From contig NW_001865079.1 of NCBI RefSeq assembly GCF_000002865.3, positions 116,294 to 180,293 of the forward strand: a stretch of 64,000 bases of DNA, given 5' to 3'. Source of the DNA: Monosiga brevicollis MX1 (lineage: Eukaryota > Opisthokonta > Choanoflagellata > Craspedida > Salpingoecidae). Below are positions 40,501 to 51,578 of this stretch, in pieces. Both the position numbers and the translations under genes were made by a program. A model generated the notes under the pieces. It made no database searches, was not told where the DNA came from, and saw only the letters and a program-made list of their open reading frames with translations. How positions within the stretch are numbered: position 1 is the first letter of the stretch; each line of letters begins with the position of its first letter.

Positions 40501-41324
40501 TCCTGGCATTGCTGGACGAGGATGCCATTGCTGCCGGTGCCGGTCGACTGAGCATTGACCCGACCACTCCCGAAGAAGCCAGCGCCGCCAAGAAACAGGC
40601 TGATGCAAAGGCGAGCCTCATTGCCGCCCTTCGCAAAAAGGTTGGCGCGTGGCTTTGACACCACCTGTACTGGCTTTATTCCACGTGGCGGCTTGCCATT
40701 GCTGCTGGACGATTTGTTCTTTTGTTCTTATTCAAGCGGCCGCTTGTTTTTGAAAAAAAAAAATACTGATGTGCGAAATATTCATTGTTGCCCGATTTAG
40801 CTCGAGGCCGTGCTGTTCGATGCAACCACCAACGGCAAAACTGATCGTATTGCCGAGGCCGAGGCTGTGCGCACACGCCTTCAAGGCTGGGTCAAGCTGT
40901 CCGACAAGGTTTGTGTGGGCAGTTCAGACGCAGACGGACCTATGTCTTTCAAGTTTCTAGGAGGACATGCTCATGCATCTTACGTACTCTGACTTAGGAG
41001 CAAATGGCTGCAGAGGTGGCCTTCTTTCAAGCCAAGGAGCAACATGGTCGCCTCTTGGAACGCCTCTTGCAGGAAGGCAAAACGAAATGGTCCAAGGAGC
41101 AGGCGGACAGTGCCCAGAAGGCGGCTGCAGCTTTGGGTGCGTGCCCTCATGACTCAAGTGACACACTTACACCAACTCTCGTGGGGTGCAATGCCATGGT
41201 GCGCGCTGTTGCGCTCACAGATTCTCACGACGGCTCACCATTTGAAACTTTTGTCTCAGGGTGGGACACGCTTCAGGCCTCTTTGCAAGTGCCCGTGCCC
41301 ATTGAACGCTTGATCATGAGCTAG
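34571..41324 (+). CDS. TPP2: Tripeptidyl peptidase II (large cytosolic subtilisin-like protease)
   Basis: Multi-exon gene for the giant cytosolic exopeptidase that removes tripeptides from peptides released by the proteasome. Exon 1 is 34571-34666 ([15 protein letters not shown]), exon 2 34770-34902, exon 3 starts at 35006. The catalytic aspartate lies in [11 protein letters not shown], the histidine in [14 protein letters not shown] (joined across an intron near 36190/36362), the oxyanion asparagine in [17 protein letters not shown], and the serine in [13 protein letters not shown] (about 37121-37150). [19 protein letters not shown] and [11 protein letters not shown] match the family closely. 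The rest follows animal TPP2 order through helix-rich C-terminal exons to a TAG at 41322-41324. A gap of Ns at 35735-35886 lies in a region that reads as intron between the exon ending near 35680 and the one starting near 36017. It is therefore probably complete as a gene, but an exon hidden in the gap cannot be excluded. Confidence 0.93.
35735..35886. other. Assembly gap (152 N) with flanking homopolymers
   Basis: A run of N lies between a G run on the left (with one isolated N at 35715) and a C run on the right. The opposed poly-G and poly-C borders suggest a sequencing failure at a homopolymer rather than a large missing piece. It lies in a TPP2 intron. Confidence 0.95.
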
Positions 41325-41527
41325 ACAAAAGTTGCTGTTAACAGACGGTTGCTTAATGATGTTTGTGATCCAAATGACAATGACTGAATTCACAAATTGA
41401 TGTGCCACAGCTGTTTGTGTGTGTGTTGCTTCGGGTAGGGGGGCCATGTGAAACTGCAACAGGAGCCCTCGCGTGTTTTTTGCAAGGGTTAGCCTGGGGC
41501 AGTGGCGCGGAAGAGAGGCCCTAGCCT

Positions 41528-44500
41528 CTACTGTCGGCGTACAAAGATGGCGTGCGAGTTCCAGTTCCAGACATTATCGTTACTGGATCCCCAGTTGTGA
41601 GCATTGATGGCGTAGACATCGTCCCCCGAGGCAACCCCAGCGTAGCTAGAGAAGAGAGGCAAAGGCACAACAGTCAGGTCAGCGCATGGTTTTTAACCAG
41701 CTCACCACGCTACGTGAAAAGAGCAGGGCGTTGAACATACCCAGCGCCGACGCCGCCGCTTGTGACACAGTTCGTGGTTGAATGGGGCTGTAAGACACCC
41801 CAGCCCACGACGGCACCAGCGTAGCCTGAATAGAGGTTCCCGCAACCTGCAATGGCTGTGTAAGAGGTGGTCTGATCGGGTACAAACATGCCAAATTTAG
41901 TGTTGGCACACTCCACGTAGTAGCCGTTGTTAATCGAGGTGCTATCCAGGTTTGCAATGCCACCAAAGAGCTTGGCACCATTGGTGACGGCCTCACACTT
42001 GTAAATCACGCTGTGCAGCGAATCATACTGCGTTGGATGACGCCAGCCAAGATTCTTGCTCGGGTCGTTGACCGACCGAATCATCACATCCGAAAAAGGC
42101 ACACCGACATAAGCTGGGCCCAGCGCATTGATGTCAGCCATGGTTTCCGTGCTCCCCACCAGGCTGGCATGACGCCAGGCATCCCAATTTTTGCTGTTGA
42201 GCGTGGCGTCGTTGCCCTTGACAATGGCCACCAGCGTCCAACCGCCGGACTCAGTCGTCTGCGCCACATTGTAACGTTATCTTAATGCCAAGGCTCAACA
42301 AGTGCCATCGCAGGTTGAAGCGGAACGTACCATGTCGCAGTAAACCTTGCTAGAGAACAGTGAGTCTTGGGCCCGGTTGAACAGCCAGTAGCTGCCGGAG
42401 GTGGTCTGTCCAAACAGCTGCTGGGCACTCCGGCAATCGGAAGCCGCAGCCAGCTCACTGGAACCATCTCCACCCATGTCCGTCACGCTGCCTTGAGTAA
42501 ACTCGCACCAAACCTAGGTCGGACCCGAGGTCATCGTGAAGGACATCGTGTCAGTTATTCTAACCATGAGTTCTTCGATAATGACAATCAGCGCCGCAGC
42601 AGTTGATGTTCTCTCACCTGCACCGGCGTGGCTGCCAGTGTCCGACGTAGCCAATATTTACCGGACGTGGTTGCTTGAAACTCAAAAGCCAGCTGCTCGC
42701 ACGAAAGACCAGCCATCGCTGCGGTGCTTCCGTTGCCGGCGTTCCAAAAAGCTGATATGGATACACGATCTGGCAAGTGGCGAACCCAAGCACCGTGGGC
42801 CTTGAAATTGGCCACTTTGGCGTTACCAGCGCCCCACCAGTGTGCGTTGATGGCGTACAAATGAGTACCGGAAGAGACGTCTACATACCCGCCTAGCAAA
42901 GAGCCGAAGGAGTTGTTGAGATAAATGCTTGTTACAAAGTGATTGAGCAATGGCTGTGTAAAACCGAGAGAGCGTCGCACGCAAAACAGCACGAGCTAGG
43001 CGGTTCTGCAACGAGCAAGATATGACCCAACGCGCAATACGACAAAGAGGGGAACACAACATCAAATGCCAGCCTGTATCACTGACCAAACATGCCAAAG
43101 TTTGTCAGACAATGAACGCGGATTCCATCATCCGAACCATAGTTCCGAGTACCGTTAACAACTATGCCATATCCAAATACACCAAGGGCATGGTTGCGAT
43201 TGGCACCGCTGCATCCAAAACGGGTATACGAACTTGTTCCCGTCGTGTCTGGTACCAAGAAGCCGTAGCGCCGTTCAGCTACCGCGCTACACATGCGCAT
43301 GCGAGTGATGAAATCACCGTCGCCGCTTCCCCAGTACTCCAAATCAGTGGGTGAGCCTGCAAGCAGGATCCCGTTGTCGCGGTAACGGCACTCGTTCACA
43401 ATGACCTGGGTAGATGGTTCAGTGCTGGGCATGTGATAGGCGAACAATCGTGTTGGCATGGCAAGAGAGCGAATCATCACGTCTTCCACTTCCGCCGAGT
43501 AGTAGCCGGTTCCCAAGCCGTTTGCGTCTGCGGTATCGAAAATTTGATTCAAGTACACGCCATACTTGAGGTTGCGCCAGTTGCGTGAGTTGAGGGTACT
43601 GCTGAGTGCGCCTGATTTGGCCGTCAACTCCCAACCACCACCAAGCGACTTTTGATCGCAAAACACTTCGCGAGCTTCGTTGTACTTTGTATCCCACACC
43701 CAAGCACTGGTACTCTTGAGGGCGGCATGGGGAAAGAACATCTTGATGTGGCTGCAGCTGCGTGACCAGCGCTTGGCAGTGGTACCGTCCGAGCCCAAGC
43801 TGACTCCGGCGGCAGACATGTCACACCACACTGGCATTGCTTGCCCGGGTCCAGGTGTCTCATCTGCTCAGGCGTCGTCCGGGAATGAGAAGATCCAAGA
43901 TTCACAAACAAACAACCGAACAAACCAGCAATCTACCCCTGAGCAAATTTAGGTCCAAACAATGGAAAAAGAACAGGCACTCACCAGCAAAGATCCATCG
44001 CAGGCCCGAGTCGGAAACACCAAAGCGCTCCTTGATAGTCTGGCACGACAAGCCAGCCCGAATCTTGCTTGAGCCGTCCCCGCCCCAACTCACGGGCGCG
44101 TGGTCACGCAAAAAAACACCGTGAGAATTCCACACATTTGTTTGAGTGTTGCCGGCACCCCACCTAAACCGCACAAACACCGCCAAACAGCATGGAAGTG
44201 AGCGCTTTCGCTACGGCTCCAGCAGATCAAGGGTTGATTTTGCCTCGGGTTCACCACGCAAAACAAGCATATTCAAACATACCAGTGAGCATTGAGGGCA
44301 TAGGTATCATCCCCGCCCGAGTTGGGCCTCAGGATGTAGCCCGAACCGACGCCAAAATTAGTGACACACTGTTGGTACCAGGAACAGAGATCAGATAACA
44401 TGGCGCAATAGCTGGACAGCAATCGCAATACAAAAAGCGAGGCGTGATTGTGAGCAAACCTCAAAAATGATATCACGTTGAGTATCCGTATTTTGCACGG

Positions 44501-47500
44501 TGGGTCCAAGAGAGGCCGGGATAGCAGCTCCAACTACACCAAGTGAATGCCCGGTGACAATTGGGGAGCAACCCAGGTAGCCCGAATACTACAGGCAGAA
44601 TGGCATGATACGATTTCAACATGCACGCGGCATAAACGTATTTGCAGCTGGCAGCGGTACGGGATGCAGACGACGCAGCTCAACTCCAGACTTACAGTAT
44701 AACCGGTGCTATCGCCGAGCAGCATGCCATATTTGAGTCGAGTGCAGCCCCGGTAGTAGTTGTTGCCGTAAGGGGCACCTGATCAAAACAGCAACAAAAC
44801 AGCAGCATGGCATACCAGGACAGTGAGCACCCAACTCAAGTCGAGTGTCGCCCTTATTGCAGCCGCTGCGTATCCAAGGACCGGCACGGTGGTGACTTAT
44901 TGCGACACTGACCTGGGTAGTCGAGATTATGCACAGCACCAAACAGTAGCTGGCCGTCATCGACGGGATTACAGGCTCGAACAACGCTCCTCAAATTAGC
45001 ATGTTGGGTGGGGTGGCGCCAGCCCATGTTGCGATCCGGAGCGGTCAGCGAGCGCACCATGACTAAAAAAGACCACAGGGCATGAATAGAATGGTTTCGG
45101 AAGGCCATTCTATCGAAACGTATAGAAAGGACGAGACGCTGAGGTGCGCATTGTCCTGGTTGGTGCCTTGCAAGTATCAGACTCACCGTCAGTGAACGGC
45201 GTGGTGCTATAAGCAGGGCCAAGCGCATTTTCGTCGCTCAAGCTAGTAGTGGATCCAATCTCGTCGCCATCGCGCCATCTGAGAAAGTTGAAACGAAGAA
45301 GAAAAAAAAAAAAAAATACCAGATTTGGCTAGGTGAATGCCCAAGCTCAAAACAGACAATCGCAACGCTCCTTCCACGCGGAAACCGTGACTTGATTTAC
45401 GTACTGGGCAGTGTTGAGGCCGTTCATGACTGCGTCCTGGCCCTTGACCTTGGCCACCAGCGTCCAGCCGCCGCCTGATTTTGATGAGCAAGCGAGACCT
45501 CACGTGAACATGTCACGCTTCATTCCAAATGCAAAAACAAGCCGGCGTGACGTACCTTCCGTCTCCATGTCGCAATAGACTTGGGCGGGCAGGGCATTTT
45601 CAGCTTCGATCCAGTAGACACCACTGATATGAGGCGCGCGCTCTGGAAAATACTGCAGGATCGAACTGCAGGACACGGCCGGCGAAGAGGAGCTCGAGCC
45701 CGAGCCAGTGAATTGGCCATCAAAGACGCAATACTCCTGGACTTTGGTGTTCGTGGCATCAGCTGCCAACCATATCCAGTGTGAGACATTTGAACGTGTA
45801 CCACAACAGAATTGACTGCCGTCAACAAAAGAGGGGAGAGCCAGTGGGCAGTACGCACTCGGGTCAAGATTGAGGCCTGCGTTGATCCAATAAAGCCCAC
45901 GCTCGGTGTGGGTGCGTTCAAAGAAGCGCTGCAGCATGCCACAGCTCACGGCGGGCGCGTGAACGCTGCCGTCACCACCGGCAGAAAAGCGCGAAGCAGA
46001 TTGGATGCAGTATTCCTGGTGAAGCACTTCGCCCTCACGCTGAATCCAATAGAGGCCATCTGTGGTGGCGGCCACGTGCTCGCACCCGGCCGCGGGCAAG
46101 CTCGGAGTTGTACCGCCTACGCAATTGATTTTGAAGTGAGAGGTGAGTGCAACGACGACAAGGAAGACTCGCCGCCAAAAGCGGGTGAAAACGAGCCGAG
46201 GCATAAGTTGCGACAACAAAAATGCTTGTGCCATCGCAATAAACAGAGCAAGCAACCCCTTCACAGAATGGCCAATATTCGACGCCCATTCGAACGTACG
46301 TTGGATGCTTTCAGCAAAAGTCAAAGGCTGAAATTGCGTGCCGTCGCAATAAAGCAAAACTTGATCTGTTGAGTCAATCTTCAACAAACCGACGTTGGTG
46401 CCATCGCAGGTACCACTGTCGACTGCCACCTCGGCCCCGCCAACGCAGTCCTCAATGTCCGGATTATAGACCTGACCGTGCACCGCACGCATCCACGAAT
46501 GAGCATGGGAAAGGGCTACGCAATAAGGAGACGTCTACAAGCGAGCGGGAGCGCGTGTTGCGCACACCTTGCCAAGCCGATTGCAGATGCGCATCGCGGC
46601 CATTTGGTCCTCAACAGTCGTCAAGCGTAGATTTTGCACGGCTGAGCTGTTGACCACGGCCCCCAAATCCTCATCGACCCGGGCCAATTCTGAAAGGCAT
46701 GACGAGCAAGCAGGCGCGCCGCCCTAGAGATGAGAATACCACTTTAGAGGCCTACAATTTGCGCTTGCAAACCTACCTGAGAGAAGAAAGACAAGTGACT
46801 CGTTGTGGGCAACGTCCTGGTCTGCCGCATCCGACATGTTGGTGGCCAGGAGCGCCAACAATGATCCAATCTCCTCATCGAGGCGGCCGTCCACACCTTC
46901 CGCCAGTGCTGCAACTGAGGCAACCTGTTCGCGGAGGCTGCTGTTAACTGCCTCAACCTCGATGGCCCATTTGGTATCAAGCCCCTGCAGCTTGGTTTCG
47001 AGCGACTCGCCCTATGTAGTTGAGCGTCGGCAATACGCGCGGTAATTTGTAAGGAGCAGTCGGTATCTTCTGTTGCGAGCAAGAAAAAAAAAAAGGCGGG
47101 GGGGGGGAGAGGCAGAGGCAGCAGCAGCGGCAGAGGCAGAGGCAAAAGCAAAAGAGCCTGATCAAGCATGATTGGGCCGCTTGCACACGACCAACCATGG
47201 TCACGCGAGCGGTGTTGGATGCCAAAATGTCGTCATAGAGACCGTCTTGCGCTTCCTCTGTGGTCTGCAAGCGTGTGTTGACCTGCATGGAAAGAGGAAT
47301 GGGTGAAAAGGAGCAAGGTAGAGCGGCATTGTACTTTTGCCGTCGTCTCATGCCTTGTCACAAACTCACGCTGGCTTCAATGTTCAGGACGGCATCTTGC
47401 GTGGCGGCACCCAGACCCGAGCGAAGCTCCACCTTGGAACTTCCTTGCTGCAAATAAAACTTGTGGGCCTGGTCGACTGTGATATTCCCAAACAGCCGGC

Positions 47501-48617
47501 AGCATCCACCGTGTCAGCGACTGAGCAACTGGGCGATGAGAAGAGCAATCAATACAAAGACAAGTTGGTGGGTGCGGCTGGGCTGGGCTGGGCTGGGCTG
47601 TCGCCCCTGCTGGCGTGCGTACCGTTGAAAACCATATCTCCGTCATCCACCTCAATCATGGGGCCTGGGCACTCGGCAAGGTTGCACTCGCGAGTTTGCA
47701 TCAAGCCGGGGCAATTGGGTCCATTCTAAGCCCCCATTGATCAAAGGAGGACAGCGGTCGGGTGAGTGAAACAAGTGGTTGATGGCACATGGCTCTTTGA
47801 CTTGAAATGCGGTGCGCAAGTGCCGGGTAGGGGGTGTGAATACGGTCGCGGGCAAGGCGTGGCGCGGACCTTGATCACCACGCGGGAGCGTGTTTGCGTG
47901 CCGTTACCGCAAGTGCGGGTGCAATCGGACCACTCTGTCCAAGCGCTTACAGTGCAGTCTGGGACACGAGCCGAAAATGAGTCAAAAGCACGACGAGAGG
48001 AGAGAGCACGCAGGCCGAATATGAGATGCGTGTGCGGACGCAGTCGTGGGCATGTGGAGGACGGAGAACCGTACCACACAGCGACACATCACTGCACAAC
48101 TCGGACTCGGAAGGCGGGAGGTTGCAGGTGGGGGGCGTCTCCGGGGGCAAATAACGGGAACGAACGCAAGCACCCGTCTATAGCCACAGGGCATGTGCGT
48201 GAGCTTTGAGTGAGTGCCTGCTTGATGAATGGTTGTGTGTGTGTGTGTGACGACGCATGTCAAGATGTGGTCTGTGAACGTGTGGGCCGAAACATGGTTG
48301 TGGACCCCGCAAGGCTTTGCGCGACCCGCGGCTCCCCAGGCGAAGCGGGGCAGAAGAAGGGGGCGTTTTGCTCGATGATGAGGCAAGGGAAGATCAAAGC
48401 CAAGATTTACCGCATTCATGGCACAGGCTTGCCAGTCTTCATAGGCACAGTCTAGAAGAAAGAAAGACAGAAAGGAGAGAACAGAAGCGCCAAGCGTGAG
48501 CCGGTGGCAGTCCTTGGCACCGGGTGCAAGGCGTTGAGGTGGGCGGATCCTACCGGCCGCCGCGCCACTCGCGAGCAACAGCAGCGCCAGAGCCCAAACA
48601 CAGCCGCGAAACGCCAT
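41528..48617 (-). CDS. Secreted protein with TSP1 domain, coiled coil and three fibrinogen-like domains
   Basis: Many-exon gene. The ATG at 48617 starts a signal peptide (MAFRGCVWALALLLLASGAA). A thrombospondin type 1 repeat follows (SAWTEWSDCTRTCGNGTQTR at about 47850-47950, continued by CPGLMQTRECNLAECPGP). A heptad-rich coiled-coil region occupies about 46600-47450. Short Cys modules with DGLYWI and VYCDMETEG precede three fibrinogen-like domains at about 45480-44270, 43860-42850 and 42330-41528. Each has GGWTLVA or GGWELTA, an RNMGWRHP-like motif, a Cys-rich FGM segment and a GDDVYAINAH-type segment where related domains bind calcium. The second domain has diverged most. The protein ends FVRRQ. 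The coiled coil plus fibrinogen-like layout recalls ficolins and angiopoietins, so oligomeric binding of glycans or prey is a reasonable inference. Individual exon edges are partly uncertain. Confidence 0.82.
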
Positions 48618-49078
48618 GGCGTCGGGTAAGCGCCTACAACCAACCCCCCGCCACCGCCGCAACATGCACGAGCCATCAGATTCAACCCCACCGCCACACG
48701 CACACACACACACCCGATCCGATCACATGACGAGCGCGCCCTGTGCATATTCCCAAACAACCCTGGCCATCATTTCAGACACATCAACACCGCGCATCGC
48801 TCCACACACACACACACACACACACAGAGGCGTGCGCGCACGATAAATGCTATCCCTCACATCCCACACACACACGCGGGCACACACAGAGAGAGAGTGA
48901 GAGTGAGTGAGGGAGAGGGAGAGAGCTCGCATCCCACCTCACGGCTGCCATTTGCAGGTGCATCTCAAACTCTCTCTCTCAAACTCTCAAACACACACAC
49001 TCTCTCTCTCTCTCTCTCTCTTCATCTCTCTCTCTCTTCATCTCTCTCTCACTTGATCTCTCTCTCTCTTCATCTCTC

Positions 49079-49128
49079 NNNNNNNNNNNNNNNNNNNNNN
49101 NNNNNNNNNNNNNNNNNNNNNNNNNNNN
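49079..49128. other. Assembly gap (50 N) within a CT microsatellite
   Basis: Fifty Ns flanked on both sides by CT repeats. The real repeat length is unknown. Confidence 0.97.
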
Positions 49129-49151
49129 CTCTCTCTCTCTCTCTCTTTTCA

Positions 49152-49188
<37 letters not shown>

Positions 49189-49549
49189 CACAGGGTTTTG
49201 GTCTCGGAGTCACCTCTCACCAGCAAAGGAGGAAAATAATTGACACACTCATCTCCCATCACCCACAAGGATGGATGTACGAACTGTCCTTGTAAGGGTT
49301 TGGATATTATTCATAAGGGTGCGTATCGGCATGGGCTGGTTTTTGTCCACCTGCTTATTCGAATATCGAAATCCCACAAGTTTTTGTCCAACTTCTTAAC
49401 AGGCCGTGGGTGCTAGAGACCAACCCGCTCAAAGTCGTCACACCCACATGGATGTCAGACATTTGTTCTGTTACCAACTGTCAGTTTTATCTACGGTTGG
49501 TAATGGCGGCCCTCGTCGGGTGCCAGCCCGCGTGTCTGGGTCAAAGCCA

Positions 49550-49574
49550 TCGGCGGCGGCGGCGGCGGCGGCGG
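49550..49574. repeat. (CGG)n run, about eight copies
   Basis: A short CGG triplet run upstream of the RPB8 start codon, probably in its promoter or 5' UTR. Confidence 0.9.
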
Positions 49575-49810
49575 TGCCCTCGTGCTCGAGTCAATGGCTC
49601 CTGCATGTCCCTCTCGCTTGTCCGCTGCCTTGTCTGCTCTTGATGCTGTCCCTCTGTCTCTCTGTCTGTCTTTTTGTGCTCCAATTGGAAGGGGGGGGTC
49701 AAAATGTTTGAATGTTTGCTTCATCACCCTCACTATGTGATGCCGCTGCTTCATCGACCACCAGGCCAAACCCCCCCTACCCCGATTTTCCCCCAGCACA
49801 GCCCGACGCC

Positions 49811-50715
49811 ATGGCTTCCACCGTCTTGTTCGAGGACGTCTTTACCGTCCGCGATAAGGTACGCGTGCCCCCCGTGCCTTTTTGCTTCCTCCGACAAAAC
49901 TCTCACCGCAAATGCACCTGTCTCCGACCTTTTGCGATGCAGGATCCCCATGGCAAGCGCTTCGACCGGTAAGCTTTTGACCGAGCTGGCATCATGTCTG
50001 CGGGTGCTCCCGCCCCGACATACGCCCAAACCGGTACTCTGCACAATCCCCGTAATCTTACCAACTTTTTGCCCATCATCACCAGCGTCTCCCGCGTCAT
50101 CTGCGAGGGTATGAGCTTCAACATTGAGCTGATCCTGGACCTCAACACTCAGCTATACCCCGTCGACCTGAACGACCGCTTTACTCTCTGCCTCGCCTCT
50201 ACCCTGAGCATGGACGATGAGCCCGACGATGGCTACTACAACCAGGTCCGAGCAACACACATTCAAAGCCCGATCTGTTGAATTCCTCGTCCCCCCTCCC
50301 CCTTTCGACCCCATTGTGTTCTGTTGTGTTGACTTGGCCCTCACGTCTGCAATCTTGGTTCTTTTGTGTGCTCAACGCCAGAACCGCAACGCCAGCCGAG
50401 CTGACAACTTTGACTATGTCATGCACGGCACCATTTATCGCATTGAGGACACGGACAACGGCCAGCAGCTGTACGTGGAGTCTTCCGCCTCAGTATCGAT
50501 CTGCATGCTCCCTCCCTGCCTCGCCCCTTGTTTCCTCGCCTTGCAGGCACAATGCCGCTGAATTGCCTTCTCACGCTCTTCAACTCGCAATCAGGGCCAT
50601 CTACATTTCCTTTGGTGGGCTTTTGATGCGACTCAAGGGTGATACCTCAACGCTGAACAAACCTGGATTGGATCTTGACACGCAGCACTACCTCTTGATC
50701 CGCCGCGCGCAATAA
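49811..50715 (+). CDS. POLR2H: RNA polymerase I/II/III shared subunit RPB8 (ABC14.5)
   Basis: Common small subunit of the three nuclear RNA polymerases. Exons: 49811-49858, 49943-49968, 50086-50245, 50382-50470 and a last exon ending at 50715. The protein begins MASTVLFEDVFTVRDKDP and continues FDRVSRVICEGMSF, LILDLNTQLYPVDLNDRF, LASTLSMDDEPDDGYYN, SRADNFDYVMHGTIYRIE, FGGLLMRLKGD and DTQHYLLIRRAQ, all matching the OB-fold RPB8 family in order. For the last exon two acceptors are possible. The one at 50595 gives 147 residues and aligns without insertion to the approximately 150-residue family. The one at 50547 would add 16 residues. The first is preferred. The stop codon overlaps an AATAAA (GCGCAATAAACC). 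Confidence 0.95.
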
Positions 50716-51578
50716 ACCGCCCTGTGCCATTTGACATGCCTGGCCAGAGTTCCTCTGACTCTGATAGCGTGCCATCTACCACTAGTAGCCGGATCGAGTC
50801 TCGTGCCCAAGTGCCAGACCTGTTTCATGCACGACAGGAGCACACTGCATGGACGGCCACACATGCCGTTTTCCACCCATTTGCTGCCATCCACTACCTC
50901 TTCCGGTCCCAAAGACCAACGCTCTGCCATTCTTTTTCTCGTTTGCAGGGCACATGCCGTTTCCGACTCGCCTGGGGCGAACGTCGGTGCAACACGGAGC
51001 CTCAACGATGACAGAGGCCTTGCATCGACGTGAGGACCAACTGCGGCCGTGATCCCATTGCAATTGATGAAATGACCACTCTTTGTTCACGTCTCAAATT
51101 GAGCAAAAGGAAACCAAAGAAGAAGAAAAGAAGAACAAGGGAACAAACAGCGGCTCTGAGAATGTCTTCCGTCCCGCCCGATGCCCTTTGCCCCACCTCC
51201 CTGTCCCCCAGCACACCCCTCTCTCTCATTTGCCCGATTCCAATATATTTCCGAGAGGAGTCCGATATCCTGTAAAATATAAAAACATGTGGTAACCGCT
51301 TCCGCCCACTTTTTTTGCTGCTGGTCGACCATTGCCCGAACAAACGGCAGCGCCTCGGGCCCGAGTCCGGAGGGAGAAGGGTTGACTGAGCAACACCGGT
51401 TGCTCTTGATCCAAGCGTTTATGCATGTGGGATCTTCTTGGGAATGTTATTGAGTGGGATTCTCTGCTGGCAACTCCGTCCAAACACCAAACTTTTGCCG
51501 TCCGTCTGCCCACGGGGCAGCACAGAGCCTCGAGAAGCGCCTGCGCACGCGCTGGCCATCCACGGCTGATCATCGGGC
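50716..51578. other. Intergenic region
   Basis: Between RPB8 and the multi-pass membrane gene, both on the plus strand. No gene is supported. The last part is likely promoter and 5' UTR of the downstream gene. Confidence 0.55.

Larger units (their letters stand above)
48618..49810. other. Divergent intergenic region with CA/CT repeats
   Basis: Separates the fibrinogen-like gene from RPB8. It contains CA runs near 48800-48890, a CT tract at about 48968-49188 interrupted by a gap, and a CGG run at 49550-49574. No gene is supported. Confidence 0.6.
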
